The notes: a model not told the origin generated them from the sequence alone. A stretch of DNA of 64,000 nucleotides from Emticicia sp. BO119 (GCF_013912375.1 NZ_JACETV010000002.1:496001-560000), one strand, 5' to 3'; counted from the stretch's first letter, positions 34,472 to 43,441 are shown. Translations and numbers: made by a program.

Positions 34472-35812
34472 ATGAAATTCTATCAATATATATATTCTCT
34501 ATTGCTGATTACTGGTCTGGCATCATGCAATAAATTCCTTGATGTTTCGCCTAAAAATTCGGTTTCAGACGCTACCACAATTGTGGATAAATCATCGGCA
34601 GAAACAGCTGTCAGAGGGATGTACAATAGTCTGGCGAGTGGTTCTTATTATGGCACTTCTTTTCAGTCTATTGGCTATTTATCTGGCGATAATATCGCCA
34701 GAACAGGTCCAAGTACCGACCCGTCGCAGTTTATTGATCATAATGTCACAGCTGATAATGGGACGATAAACAGTGTCTGGAATGCCATTTACAATACCAT
34801 TAACAGAGCAAACCATGTCATAGCAAAAGTCCCGGCAGTTGATGATATAAGACTGACTCAGGAATTAAAAAATCAGCTTTTAGGAGAGGCCTATTTTGTA
34901 AGAGCCTTAGCTTATTTTGATTTGGCAAGAACATGGGGAGGAGTACAAATTGTATTGGAGCCTACCCAAAGTGTACAGGATAAAATAGGGGTTAAAAGAA
35001 GTACACTTGCGCAGACCTATGCACAGGTATTAAAAGACTTAGAAACTGCTGAACCTTTATTGCCCCCAACACTTAACCGGGTAAGAGCCACAAAAAATAC
35101 AGTCTGGGCCTTACGGGCAAGATACCATTTATATCAGAAGGAGTGGGCACAGGCAGAGAGCTACGCAGATAAAATTATCAATATGACCAACAATTATAAA
35201 CTCATTAGCCCCTATAATTCTTTCTGGGCAAATAATGTGGTAGCTACACAAGAGTCAATCTTCGAACTTTCTTATAGTGCAGCAACGCCCAATTCTCATA
35301 GAGGTAGCTGGCAACCACCTGAAAAAGGAGGCACAAGAGTCTGGATTCCGAATAATGCTTTTATTACACTCGTAAGCGACTCAACGATTGGAGGAAGCAG
35401 GAATACATTAATAGCCAGAACGACAGGAGGGTTATGGTATGGCAATATGTATTATCGCAGCCCCGCTACCGACCCCACCTTTATTCTTCGTATAGCCGAA
35501 CTTATCTTAATTAGAGCAGAGGCGCGCATACAGCAAGATAAAATTGAAGAGGCATTAAGCGATTTGAATATAGTAAGAAAAAGAGCAGGTCTTACTAATA
35601 AAACAGGCTTATCAAAAGACGAAACGCTTTTAGCCATTGAAAATGAAAGAAGAGTAGAGTTTGCCTATGAACCACATCGTTGGTTTGATTTGATCCGAAC
35701 CGGACGTGCCACCACAGTTTTGAGTATTACCAATCCAAACAAATTATTAATGCCGATTCCGATAAGTCAGATCAATGCCGATAAAGCGACTGAACAGAAT
35801 CCGGGATATTAA
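34472..35812 (+). CDS. SusD/RagB-type nutrient-binding lipoprotein
   Basis: 446 residues. The lipoprotein signal with LASC at residues 16-19 is followed by NKFLDVSPKNSV, the typical SusD start. TPR-like helices follow, with AYFVRALAYFDLARTWGGV (the hallmark ...R.LAYFDLVR.WG of the family), and the C-terminal RVEFAYEPHRWFDLIRTG. It is surface-anchored and caps the SusC barrel to bind substrate. It is shorter than many glycan SusDs (about 500-600), which fits a small ligand. Confidence 0.94.
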   Translation: MKFYQYIYSLLLITGLASCNKFLDVSPKNSVSDATTIVDKSSAETAVRGMYNSLASGSYYGTSFQSIGYLSGDNIARTGPSTDPSQFIDHNVTADNGTINSVWNAIYNTINRANHVIAKVPAVDDIRLTQELKNQLLGEAYFVRALAYFDLARTWGGVQIVLEPTQSVQDKIGVKRSTLAQTYAQVLKDLETAEPLLPPTLNRVRATKNTVWALRARYHLYQKEWAQAESYADKIINMTNNYKLISPYNSFWANNVVATQESIFELSYSAATPNSHRGSWQPPEKGGTRVWIPNNAFITLVSDSTIGGSRNTLIARTTGGLWYGNMYYRSPATDPTFILRIAELILIRAEARIQQDKIEEALSDLNIVRKRAGLTNKTGLSKDETLLAIENERRVEFAYEPHRWFDLIRTGRATTVLSITNPNKLLMPIPISQINADKATEQNPGY

Positions 35813-35854
35813 ATCAAGAACTTTCTAAAATTCATATTTTAACTATTTAATCAA

Positions 35855-36751
35855 ATGAAAAATAGCAGAAAAACATTATTGGCTCTTGCCTTTATAACCC
35901 TTGTTTCATTTAGTTTTACTACTAAATTAGTAGACGATTACGACAAGGAAATTACAGAATGGCAACAGAATAGAATTAATGAATTGAGAGGGGCCAGAAG
36001 TCCACTGAATCTTGTCGGCTATTATGGCTTGAAAGAAGGAGCGAATACTTTCGGAAGCGGTAAAAACAATGACATCATATTTCCTGACGGCAAAATTCCT
36101 GCGTATGCAGGCACTTTCTTTCTGAAAGATGGTGTGGTTACTTTAGAAGTGGAAAAAGACGTACCTATTCTTTCAAAAGGCAAGAAATTTGAAAACTCGG
36201 TTGTTTATACTTCTTCGGCTTATACTGTTTTAGAATATGGAAGCCTGCAATGGTTTGTTCATAAAAATAGCAATGAATTAAACATCAGATTATTAGATTT
36301 GAAAAGCAAAAGCCAGTTGGCATTTACAGGTGTGGATAGGTTTCCGGTTAATAAGGACTTGCGTTTAAAAGCAAAGTTTCAACCTTATGCTCCAGCCTCC
36401 ACTATTGCTATTACTACTATTTATGGCAAAACGTCTGACAGACCTTCAGCAGGATTGCTTACATTTACTATTGATGCAAAAGAATATAAATTCGAAGCAT
36501 TAGGCACTGGCGCAGGTCAGAAATTATTCATTGTATTTTCAGATAAAACGGGTGATAAAGAGAGCTATCGGTTCAGATTTTTAAATACCGATGCACCAGA
36601 CGAAAACGGATTTGTGACTCTTGACTTTAATAAAGCTACTAATCCGAATTGTGCTTTTTCTCCGATTGCTCCTTGTCCGTTACCGCCGAAACAGAATGTT
36701 TTACCTATAGCGATTGAAGCCGGAGAGAAAAAGTATAAAAGTGAGATTTAA
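35855..36751 (+). CDS. DUF1684 protein
   Basis: 298 residues with an N-terminal hydrophobic segment (LLALAFITLVSFSFTT), so it is exported or membrane-tethered. It shows the DUF1684 pattern: a start rich in charged helix (EITEWQQNRINELR), the SPLNLVGYYGLKEGANTFG entry, the beta-rich middle and the closing block TDAPDENGFVTLDFNKATNPNCAFSPIAPCPLPP. Function is unknown; the two conserved Cys lie in that closing block. It sits between SusD and the thiol dioxygenase, and its cell location suggests work on the imported compound in the periplasm. Confidence 0.85.
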   Translation: MKNSRKTLLALAFITLVSFSFTTKLVDDYDKEITEWQQNRINELRGARSPLNLVGYYGLKEGANTFGSGKNNDIIFPDGKIPAYAGTFFLKDGVVTLEVEKDVPILSKGKKFENSVVYTSSAYTVLEYGSLQWFVHKNSNELNIRLLDLKSKSQLAFTGVDRFPVNKDLRLKAKFQPYAPASTIAITTIYGKTSDRPSAGLLTFTIDAKEYKFEALGTGAGQKLFIVFSDKTGDKESYRFRFLNTDAPDENGFVTLDFNKATNPNCAFSPIAPCPLPPKQNVLPIAIEAGEKKYKSEI

Positions 36752-36817
36752 GGGCTAAAAGCTCAAAATGCCGATGCATTATATTAAATTCAGAAATCAA
36801 TTTAATCACAGAAAACT

Positions 36818-37390
36818 ATGTCTCAAACACTAAATTCTGCTAAGTTGGGAAATTTTATTACTTCATTTACTGAATTGATAGACTCAAATCCGTCAGAAGT
36901 AAATGTGCTGACGAATGGTGTTGGCATCCTTCAGGACTTAGTGGCTGCTGATGACTGGCTTCCGGAAGAATATGCCCGACCCCATCCACAATATTACCAG
37001 CAGTTCTTATTGCATCTGGATCCACAGGAACGATTTTCCGTAGTCAGTTTTGTCTGGGGACCGGGTCAGATTACACCGATACATAACCATACGGTGTGGG
37101 GGCTAATTGGTATGCTTCGGGGCGCAGAATATTCTCAATCTTATGCCCTTACTCCTCAGGGAACTTTGCAAGCAGATGGAGAACCAATTAAACTGGAACC
37201 GGGTAAAGTGGAGGCAGTTTCACCTTATATCGGCGATATTCATCAGGTCAGAAACGCTTTTGATGATAAAGTATCTGTCAGTATTCATGTATATGGGGCA
37301 AATATTGGCAAAGTGAGCCGTTCGGTCTTATATGAAGACGGAACAAAAAAGGATTTTGTTTCGGGATATTCTACTATTACAAATAAGTAA
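36818..37390 (+). CDS. Thiol dioxygenase (cysteine / 3-mercaptopropionate dioxygenase family)
   Basis: 190-residue cupin. The iron ligands are visible as H89, H91 (PIHNH) and H142 (GDIHQV), and the Ser-His-Tyr motif typical of thiol dioxygenases as S155, H157, Y159 (SIHVYG). The stretch YYQQFLLHLDPQERFSVVSFVWGPGQ is the bacterial type; its QQF, with a Gln where mammalian CDO has the substrate-binding Arg, suggests 3-mercaptopropionate-type specificity. The reaction adds O2 to a thiol to give a sulfinate. It is cytoplasmic, lies 8 bases before the rhodanese gene and is surely cotranscribed with it. The symbol is left empty because the substrate is uncertain. Confidence 0.88.
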   Translation: MSQTLNSAKLGNFITSFTELIDSNPSEVNVLTNGVGILQDLVAADDWLPEEYARPHPQYYQQFLLHLDPQERFSVVSFVWGPGQITPIHNHTVWGLIGMLRGAEYSQSYALTPQGTLQADGEPIKLEPGKVEAVSPYIGDIHQVRNAFDDKVSVSIHVYGANIGKVSRSVLYEDGTKKDFVSGYSTITNK

Positions 37391-37398
37391 AAGATTTC

Positions 37399-39045
37399 AT
37401 GCTTATAATCAGTCAAAAACGTACTGAGCATAAGAAAAATATCAACTATTTTTCTTATGCTCAGATAAAAACTTTATTGTTGGAGAAAAAGGAAATTGCC
37501 TTACTGGATGTAAGAGAAGAGGCCATTTTTGCAGAAGCGCATCCTTTGTTTGCCGCTAATCTGCCTTATTCCCGCATCGAAATAGAAGCCTATTCCCGCA
37601 TTCCACGGTTGAACACTACCATAGTGATTTATGATAATGGTGAGGGACTGGCTGAAAAAGCCCTTAGCATATTTATAAAAATCGGGTATTCAGAGGTACA
37701 CTTGTTAAAGGGTGGCTTAAAAGGCTGGGAACTTGCAGGAGGCGAAATTTTCAGAGATGTCAATAGCCCAAGTAAAGCTTTTGGCGAATTAGTCGAATCA
37801 AAACGTCATACTCCCTCCCTTTCTGCAAAAGAAGTAAAGACTCTGATAGATAATCAGGATGATATTCTTATAGTCGATGCACGCAGATTTGATGAATATC
37901 AGACCATGAATATTCCAACAAGCCAGAGTGTTCCCGGTGCTGAATTGGTCTTGCGTGTAAGGGAATTGGTGCAAAGACCAGAGACAAAAATCATTGTTAA
38001 TTGCGCTGGCAGAACAAGGAGCATCATTGGTACACAATCATTAATTAATGTTAACATCCCTAATCAGGTTTTTGCACTTAGAAATGGTACCATTGGGTGG
38101 ACACTTGATGGACAGGCTTTAGAGCATGGCCAGAATCGGAAATATACAGAAGTAGGTACTGATATTAAGCAAAAGGCTATTACAGATAGTAGAAAAGTAG
38201 CCAGTAGAGCAGGAGTAAAACGGACCAACCTTTTGGCTGTCAAACAGTGGTTAAAAGAAAGAAACCGAACTAGCTATTGCTTTGATGTGCGGACTAATGA
38301 AGAGTATGAAGCAGGCCATTTGCCTGATTTCTGGTTTGTTCCCGGCGGACAGTTAGTGCAGGAAACAGACCATTATGCACCAGTAAGGGGAGCCAGAATT
38401 GTATTAGCCGATAATTTGGAAGTAAGAGCGAATATGACAGCTTCCTGGCTGGCACAAATGGGTTGGGAGGTATACGTAATTGATTACCTGACTGATGAAC
38501 TTCTGACAGATACGACAACACTACCAGTTAAACTGCCAATACCGGATTCACTGCCGGAGATTGAGGCATCTACTATCACACCGGAGACTTTGGTCGATTG
38601 GCTGAATAAACAGACTAATACAATAGTTATTGATTTTTCATTGGCTAATCAATACATAAAAGGACATATTCCGGGGGCATGGTATGCCCTGCGTTCACAA
38701 CTCAATGAGGCATTTGAACAATTTCCTGAGGCCACTCGTTATGTGCTCACTTCTACTGACCAGACTTTGGCCAATTATGTATTTGCTGGGTTTAAAGCAT
38801 TAACCGATAAAGATGTCTTTGTGCTTAGCGGTGGTAATCAAGGCTGGATAGAGAATGGATACCTCTTCGAAACCGGAGACTCGCCTGAGAAAAATCATTT
38901 TGCTTCTCCATTAATTGACCGTTACAGAAGACCTTATGAAGGCACTGATAATCCCGTAAAAGCCATGCAGGATTATCTGGAATGGGAATATGGTCTTGTA
39001 GACCAACTGGAACTAGACGGTACCCATGGTTTTTATGTTATTTAA
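37399..39045 (+). CDS. Four-domain rhodanese-like protein
   Basis: 548 residues made of four rhodanese domains: about 15-120, 135-255, 275-375 and 390-510. Only domain 2 has an active-site Cys (C202 in IIVNCAGRTRS, the CxxGxR loop). In domain 1 the Cys position is Asp (IYDNGEG), in domain 3 ADNLEVR, in domain 4 TSTDQTL. Each keeps its end motif (LLKGGLKGW, ALRNGTIGW, VLSGGNQGW). Rhodaneses move sulfane sulfur; the inactive domains probably bind substrate or partners. Multi-domain rhodaneses beside thiol dioxygenases are known from other bacteria, so they likely work in one pathway of organic-thiol breakdown. Cytoplasmic. Confidence 0.88.
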   Translation: MLIISQKRTEHKKNINYFSYAQIKTLLLEKKEIALLDVREEAIFAEAHPLFAANLPYSRIEIEAYSRIPRLNTTIVIYDNGEGLAEKALSIFIKIGYSEVHLLKGGLKGWELAGGEIFRDVNSPSKAFGELVESKRHTPSLSAKEVKTLIDNQDDILIVDARRFDEYQTMNIPTSQSVPGAELVLRVRELVQRPETKIIVNCAGRTRSIIGTQSLINVNIPNQVFALRNGTIGWTLDGQALEHGQNRKYTEVGTDIKQKAITDSRKVASRAGVKRTNLLAVKQWLKERNRTSYCFDVRTNEEYEAGHLPDFWFVPGGQLVQETDHYAPVRGARIVLADNLEVRANMTASWLAQMGWEVYVIDYLTDELLTDTTTLPVKLPIPDSLPEIEASTITPETLVDWLNKQTNTIVIDFSLANQYIKGHIPGAWYALRSQLNEAFEQFPEATRYVLTSTDQTLANYVFAGFKALTDKDVFVLSGGNQGWIENGYLFETGDSPEKNHFASPLIDRYRRPYEGTDNPVKAMQDYLEWEYGLVDQLELDGTHGFYVI

Positions 39046-39063
39046 GATTTTATTCCCTCACTC

Positions 39064-40329
39064 ATGAACGATAAAACTACACTTACCTATCAAGCGAATG
39101 CCACACTGAATCAGTCAGAGCGACCTAATAAGATTATCATCCTTCTGATTATTGTTTCAGCCTTAGGGTACTTTGTTGATGTGTATGATATGATGTTGTT
39201 TACGGTTGTCAGAAAGAAGAGCCTTTTAGAATTAGGCATAGCAGAAAATGAAACCCTGAGTGTAGGATTACGGTTGTTGAACTTTCAGACAATCGGTCTA
39301 TTGGCAGGAGGTATTTTCTGGGGTATTTTAGGAGATAAAAAAGGTCGGTTAAATGTGCTTTTTGGGTCTATCATTATTTATTCTCTGGCCAATATCCTCA
39401 ATGGATTTGTTTCTGAATTGTGGCAGTATGGGGTGTTGAGAGTGATAGCAGGATTCGGTTTAGCCGGCGAATTAGGTGCAGGTGTAACCATAGTAATGGA
39501 ATCACTAAAAAAAGAAACCAGAACTATCGGTGCTACATTAGTGGCAAGTTTTGGGTTAATTGGGGCTATAGTAGCAGGCTATGTAGGTGAGCATTTTGAT
39601 TGGAGAGTGGCCTTTATTGTAGGTGGGGTTTTGGGGCTTTTCCTTTTGCTGTTAAGAATCGGTGTTCATGAATCGGATATGTATAAAAACATTAAAAATA
39701 AGGATATAGAAAAAGGCAAGTTTCTGAAAATATTTGCCTCATGGGATAAATTCAGCCGCTATGCTAAAACTATTCTTGTAGGCTTACCCTCATATTTTGT
39801 ATTAGGTCTTTTACTAACTATAGCTCCTGAATTTGCTAAGGAAATTGGTATTGCAGATAAAATCAATACAGGGCATGCCATGATGTATTGCTTTGCAGGT
39901 TTTAGTGTTGCCGATTTATTATGTGGCTTATTGAGCCAGAAACTGAAAAGCCGGAAAGCTGTTTTTTATCTATTCAATATGCTTACCATTATTTCAATTA
40001 TAACCTTTTTTTATGCTCCAGCCAATAGTCTTTTCGGGTTTTATATCAGATACACTTTTGTAGGGTTTGGCATTGGTTATTGGGCCATGTTGGTTACTAA
40101 TGCCTCTGAGCAATTTGGTACGAATTATCGGGCAACCGTTACCACGACTGTCCCTAATTTTATACGGGGTGCCTTAGTACCTATCGCTTTTGCCTTTGAA
40201 AGCCTGAAACCTCCATTAGGGTTAATCAATAGTGGCGTCATCATAGGTTTAATTACAGTTATAATAGCCTTAGGAGCTACTTTTTATACAAGAGAAACTT
40301 TCCATAAAGAACTAGACTATAATGAATAA
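39064..40329 (+). CDS. MFS transporter
   Basis: 421 residues with about 12 membrane segments. The first opens YFVDVYDMMLFTVV, as in metabolite:H+ symporters. The loop 2-3 motif is GDKKGRLNV and loop 4-5 has GFGLAGELGAGVTIVMESL, which resembles the sugar-phosphate/aromatic-acid:H+ symporter branches. It is the last gene of the sulfur cassette, followed by a strong terminator. It could take the compound across the inner membrane after SusCD brings it into the periplasm, or export a sulfinate or sulfite product; direction is unknown. Confidence 0.88.
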   Translation: MNDKTTLTYQANATLNQSERPNKIIILLIIVSALGYFVDVYDMMLFTVVRKKSLLELGIAENETLSVGLRLLNFQTIGLLAGGIFWGILGDKKGRLNVLFGSIIIYSLANILNGFVSELWQYGVLRVIAGFGLAGELGAGVTIVMESLKKETRTIGATLVASFGLIGAIVAGYVGEHFDWRVAFIVGGVLGLFLLLLRIGVHESDMYKNIKNKDIEKGKFLKIFASWDKFSRYAKTILVGLPSYFVLGLLLTIAPEFAKEIGIADKINTGHAMMYCFAGFSVADLLCGLLSQKLKSRKAVFYLFNMLTIISIITFFYAPANSLFGFYIRYTFVGFGIGYWAMLVTNASEQFGTNYRATVTTTVPNFIRGALVPIAFAFESLKPPLGLINSGVIIGLITVIIALGATFYTRETFHKELDYNE

Positions 40330-40332
40330 GAA

Positions 40333-40369
40333 ATGAGGTCAAAAATGTGATAACTCTTTTTGACCTCAT
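40333..40369. terminator. Terminator of the sulfur cassette
   Basis: A 13-bp perfect stem (atgaggtcaaaaa with its complement), 11-base loop, A/T runs on both sides, 3 bases after the MFS stop. It could also stop the minus-strand HTH gene that ends at 40374. Confidence 0.85.
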
Positions 40370-40373
40370 ATAT

Positions 40374-40613
40374 TCAAATATCTGTTCTTTTTTCAATTAC
40401 CAAAAGACATTCAACAAACTCTATTAGTTTTGTTAAATTACTTGCCCTTGGCATCACTTTATTACTTTCCCAAAGAAATACAGTTGTTTCTGAAACATCT
40501 ACTAATTTGCTCAAATCCTTTGTAGAAAGATTTAATTCCAATCGCTTATTGCGCAATTTAGCTCCAAAAGTCAATGGATTTGGATTATATGTTCTGTTTA
40601 TAGGTTTAGGCAC
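40374..40613 (-). CDS. Orphan XRE-type HTH protein
   Basis: 79 residues from a GTG at 40613. The core FGAKLRNKRLELNLSTKDLSKLVDVSETTVFLWESNKV.P is a Cro/CI-type HTH. The frame is open further, to 40649 (RLRGHFPDLVARVPKPINR), and homologues of this kind usually contain that stretch, so the 5' end may be lost. That upstream part overlaps the 3' end of the DUF1080 gene. A decayed second copy lies at 29529. Both have the same orientation and lie on either side of the sulfur cassette. Whether this one is expressed is unclear. Confidence 0.6.
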   Translation of the reverse strand: MPKPINRTYNPNPLTFGAKLRNKRLELNLSTKDLSKLVDVSETTVFLWESNKVMPRASNLTKLIEFVECLLVIEKRTDI

Positions 40614-40621
40614 CCTTGCGA

Positions 40622-41467
40622 CTAAATCCGGAAAATGTCCACGTAATCTTTAAGATTCAATAATTCTATTTTACTGAACTCTATCGGGTGGCTCTCGGCT
40701 TGTAGTGCTATATAGCCTTCACCTAAAGGAGTGCTGTCTTTTTTTAACCATTCCTGAGCTGCTTCATCGTCTATATGAGCCTCTTTAAAACCGTAATCCT
40801 TGCTTACAAAACCACCACCGATCTGCGGCTTTTCAAAGGCAAACACTACCTGGTTATCGATTAAATGTTGTATGACTGAATCACCTAAAACAAGCGCTTC
40901 TACCGTTACCCATTGATCACCATCGTAGGTTTTTGACCATGAGTCAATACAATGTTGGGTATTGAGTCTTCCGTTCATATAAACCTGTGTGCCAGGTGTG
41001 CAAAGATTGGCTGTGTGCCGTTCGCCTTTACCTAAACCACCTAATAACTGGAGCTCTAATGAAACCGGAAAATCCTGCCCTTTTGACAGACTGGCCGCTG
41101 ATTGCGAATGAAGCATCACGCCGCTGTTTCTGACATTCCAGGAAGCACCACCTTTGGTTTGATTGCCTACAAATCGATAGGTAAACCGAAGCTTATAGTA
41201 AGAAAAAGGTTGATTGTAATAAAGATGTCCGAATTTTCCGTCAAACTCATCGTATTCATCATAGGCTATTTGCAGAATACCGTCTTTGACACGGAAAGTA
41301 TTTTTGTAGTTATCATTTAGTTCCTGACCTGCTATTTTAATATCCCAGTTTTTTAGGTCTTTGCCATTAAAAAGCTGTTGCCATTCTTCTTTTTTTGGGT
41401 TGTTTTTTTGCGCTTGTGCCACAAAACAAATGACCATAAAGATAAGAGCCAATAGTGGATGCTTCAT
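40622..41467 (-). CDS. DUF1080 (3-keto-disaccharide hydrolase-like) secreted protein
   Basis: I start at 41467 (MKHPLLALIFMVICFVAQAQ), a clean signal peptide; the frame to 41527 adds a polar stretch in front. 281 residues with the DUF1080 concanavalin-like fold: WQQLFNGKDLKNWDIKIAG near the start, FRVKDGILQIAYDEYD, SGVMLHSQSA, and WVTVEALVLGDSVIQHLI, then IEFSKIELLNL. The family includes 3-keto-glycoside hydrolases, but many members are uncharacterised. The last residues (KDYVDIFRI) come from DNA shared with the HTH relic, so the natural stop was probably lost and the C-terminus is slightly extended. Confidence 0.85.
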   Translation of the reverse strand: MKHPLLALIFMVICFVAQAQKNNPKKEEWQQLFNGKDLKNWDIKIAGQELNDNYKNTFRVKDGILQIAYDEYDEFDGKFGHLYYNQPFSYYKLRFTYRFVGNQTKGGASWNVRNSGVMLHSQSAASLSKGQDFPVSLELQLLGGLGKGERHTANLCTPGTQVYMNGRLNTQHCIDSWSKTYDGDQWVTVEALVLGDSVIQHLIDNQVVFAFEKPQIGGGFVSKDYGFKEAHIDDEAAQEWLKKDSTPLGEGYIALQAESHPIEFSKIELLNLKDYVDIFRI

Positions 41468-41523
41468 TTTGATTAGTACAGATAAGGTTGAGTCCTTAAA
41501 GGTATTAAACTCTGACCGGAAAT

Positions 41524-42060
41524 TCAAAACTCAATAGGTGTACTCTTGATTTTTGAATTGAAAAGAAAGGTTTTCTTTTGACCTGCATAAAAGAAATTAA
41601 CCAGATTCGTCTGGTCGTCAAACATTTCCTGCATCAGATCATTATACAGCACATGATCTTTAATAACCTGACTTTCGGGTATCTCTATATATACCCAGGT
41701 GGCATCGCCCTCTAATTCTTTACCTAAATAATTAATAGGTCTTTTCTGTTTTTGAGGGGTAATAATAGCAAAATGCTGTTGAATATATTTATTTAACACC
41801 GCATCGCTATTATCATTTTTTCCACCAATCATTATCTTTTGCCCATTGTTGAGTTTGGTCAAAGCATTTTCCAGGTCGTCAGTAAAAAGTCGGATTGTGA
41901 TTTCAAGCGATTTCTCTCTGGCGTTGTACTGTATTTCTGTAAGCGAAGTATGAAAAGCATGGAATGTCTTCACATCCCCTGTTTTATGAGGGTGCAAAGG
42001 AGAGGTAAGTAGTGTAAGCGAAAGAATGAAGTGTAATAATTGCATGCTAATAACAAACAT
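41524..42060 (-). CDS. DUF6702 protein
   Basis: 178 residues. An N-terminal hydrophobic export signal (MQLLHFILSLTLLTSPLHPH; a second ATG at 42045 is an equally good start), then AFHTSLTEIQYNAREKSLEITIRLFTDDLENAL, the hallmark of a Bacteroidota-specific family of small exported proteins. Function unknown. It lies between rseP and DUF1080 on the same strand, 57 bases ahead of DUF1080, with a hairpin separating it from rseP. Confidence 0.8.
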   Translation of the reverse strand: MFVISMQLLHFILSLTLLTSPLHPHKTGDVKTFHAFHTSLTEIQYNAREKSLEITIRLFTDDLENALTKLNNGQKIMIGGKNDNSDAVLNKYIQQHFAIITPQKQKRPINYLGKELEGDATWVYIEIPESQVIKDHVLYNDLMQEMFDDQTNLVNFFYAGQKKTFLFNSKIKSTPIEF

Positions 42061-42066
42061 AAAAGA

Positions 42067-42099
42067 ATCGGGATAGAAGGGAATCCATTCTATCCCGAT
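42067..42099 (-). terminator. Terminator after rseP
   Basis: 12-bp perfect stem atcgggatagaa / ttctatcccgat with a 9-base loop, 8 bases past the rseP stop. Confidence 0.75.
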
Positions 42100-42106
42100 A
42101 GAATTA

Positions 42107-43441
42107 TTATTTAAACAATGCTTTGAAGGTATCGTTGAAGAGCACTAATACCATCAGGGTCAATAAAATGAATGTACCAACCTGTTGGGTACGTTCCATG
42201 AATTTCTCCGATGGTTTGCGACGGGTTATCATTTCATATAGTAAAACCACTACGTGTCCACCATCTAATGCAGGAATCGGAAGGGCATTCATAAAAGCCA
42301 GACCCATTGAAAGCAAGCCTGTAAGATTCCAGAATCTTTCCCAGTCCCAGTAGCTACCAAACCATTGCGCCAGTCCAACCGGGCCGCTTACGGCATTACC
42401 AGCCGAAATATGCCCTTTAAAAATACGACTAAATCCTTTAATCTGATTAGGAATAATAGACAAGGCATGTTCAGCACCTGCGCCAAAGGCTTCGCCTAAA
42501 CTATAGGTTTGTGTATTTTTTACCAAATCCCAATCAGGTTTGAATCCAAGCTTTGCATCAGCTGACACGGTAGGATTTGTTGTTAAAAGCTTTCCGTCTC
42601 TGTCAACTGTCAGAGCAATTTTTTTATTGGCAGAATTCTTCAACACTCCTTGAAACTGCTGGAAATATCCGATAGAAGTACTGTCTACTTTTACTATTTT
42701 GTCCCCTTGCTTCAAACCAGCCTTATCAGCAGGAGAGTCTTTCACAATTTCACCTACTTTAAAAGGGAGGATTTCTTCAACAAACGGAACCTTAGAAGCT
42801 ACCTTGTCAATTAGGTCATTGGGTACAGGGATAACTTTCTGAGCACCATTTCTTTCTACTAAAAATTCGGTATTCTCTTCCATTAATGCCGCGCGCACTT
42901 CACTGAAATCTTCAAAATCATGATTGTTGATTTTGAGTATTTTGTCACCTGTTTTTAGACCTATTTCTTCGGCTAATGGATAAGCATATATGCCTAATTT
43001 ATTTACGGTTTCTTTTGAATAATATTCATCTCCCCAGGTATATTTTACACCCCAGAATATAAGAATACCTAAAATAATATTGACAATAATACCACCTAAC
43101 ATCACAAACATACGTTGCCATGCCGGTTTTGAACGAAACTCATAAGGCTCAGGTACCGCAGAAAGCTGAGAAGCGTCTTTGGTTTCATCAATCATTCCTG
43201 CTATATCTACATAACCGCCCAATGGAAACCAGCCCAAGCCGTATTCGGTATCACCCTTTTTCTTTTTCCACAAGGCAAAATTTAAAACATTAGGTAATGG
43301 AAAGAGGAAGTCGAAGAATATATAAAATTTATTTACCCTTATGCCAAAGATACGGGCAAAGATAAAGTGTCCGAACTCATGTAACCCGACCAGAATTGTT
43401 AAGGCAAGCAAAAGTTGCCCGATCATTGTTAGTACTGCCAT
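42107..43441 (-). CDS. rseP: RseP-type site-2 intramembrane metalloprotease
   Basis: 444 residues. The zinc motif HEFGH (H21, E22, H25) lies in the first membrane helix. The second catalytic motif sits in NALPIPALDGGHVV near residue 390, with four membrane segments overall. Two PDZ-like regions lie between (about 160-215 and 225-300, KVGEIVKDSPADKAGLKQGDKIVKV). The family cuts membrane-bound anti-sigma factors and signal-peptide remnants within the bilayer. It may therefore act on proteins such as the anti-sigma-like one at 19186, although that is a guess. A core gene, followed by its own terminator. Confidence 0.93.
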   Translation of the reverse strand: MAVLTMIGQLLLALTILVGLHEFGHFIFARIFGIRVNKFYIFFDFLFPLPNVLNFALWKKKKGDTEYGLGWFPLGGYVDIAGMIDETKDASQLSAVPEPYEFRSKPAWQRMFVMLGGIIVNIILGILIFWGVKYTWGDEYYSKETVNKLGIYAYPLAEEIGLKTGDKILKINNHDFEDFSEVRAALMEENTEFLVERNGAQKVIPVPNDLIDKVASKVPFVEEILPFKVGEIVKDSPADKAGLKQGDKIVKVDSTSIGYFQQFQGVLKNSANKKIALTVDRDGKLLTTNPTVSADAKLGFKPDWDLVKNTQTYSLGEAFGAGAEHALSIIPNQIKGFSRIFKGHISAGNAVSGPVGLAQWFGSYWDWERFWNLTGLLSMGLAFMNALPIPALDGGHVVVLLYEMITRRKPSEKFMERTQQVGTFILLTLMVLVLFNDTFKALFK

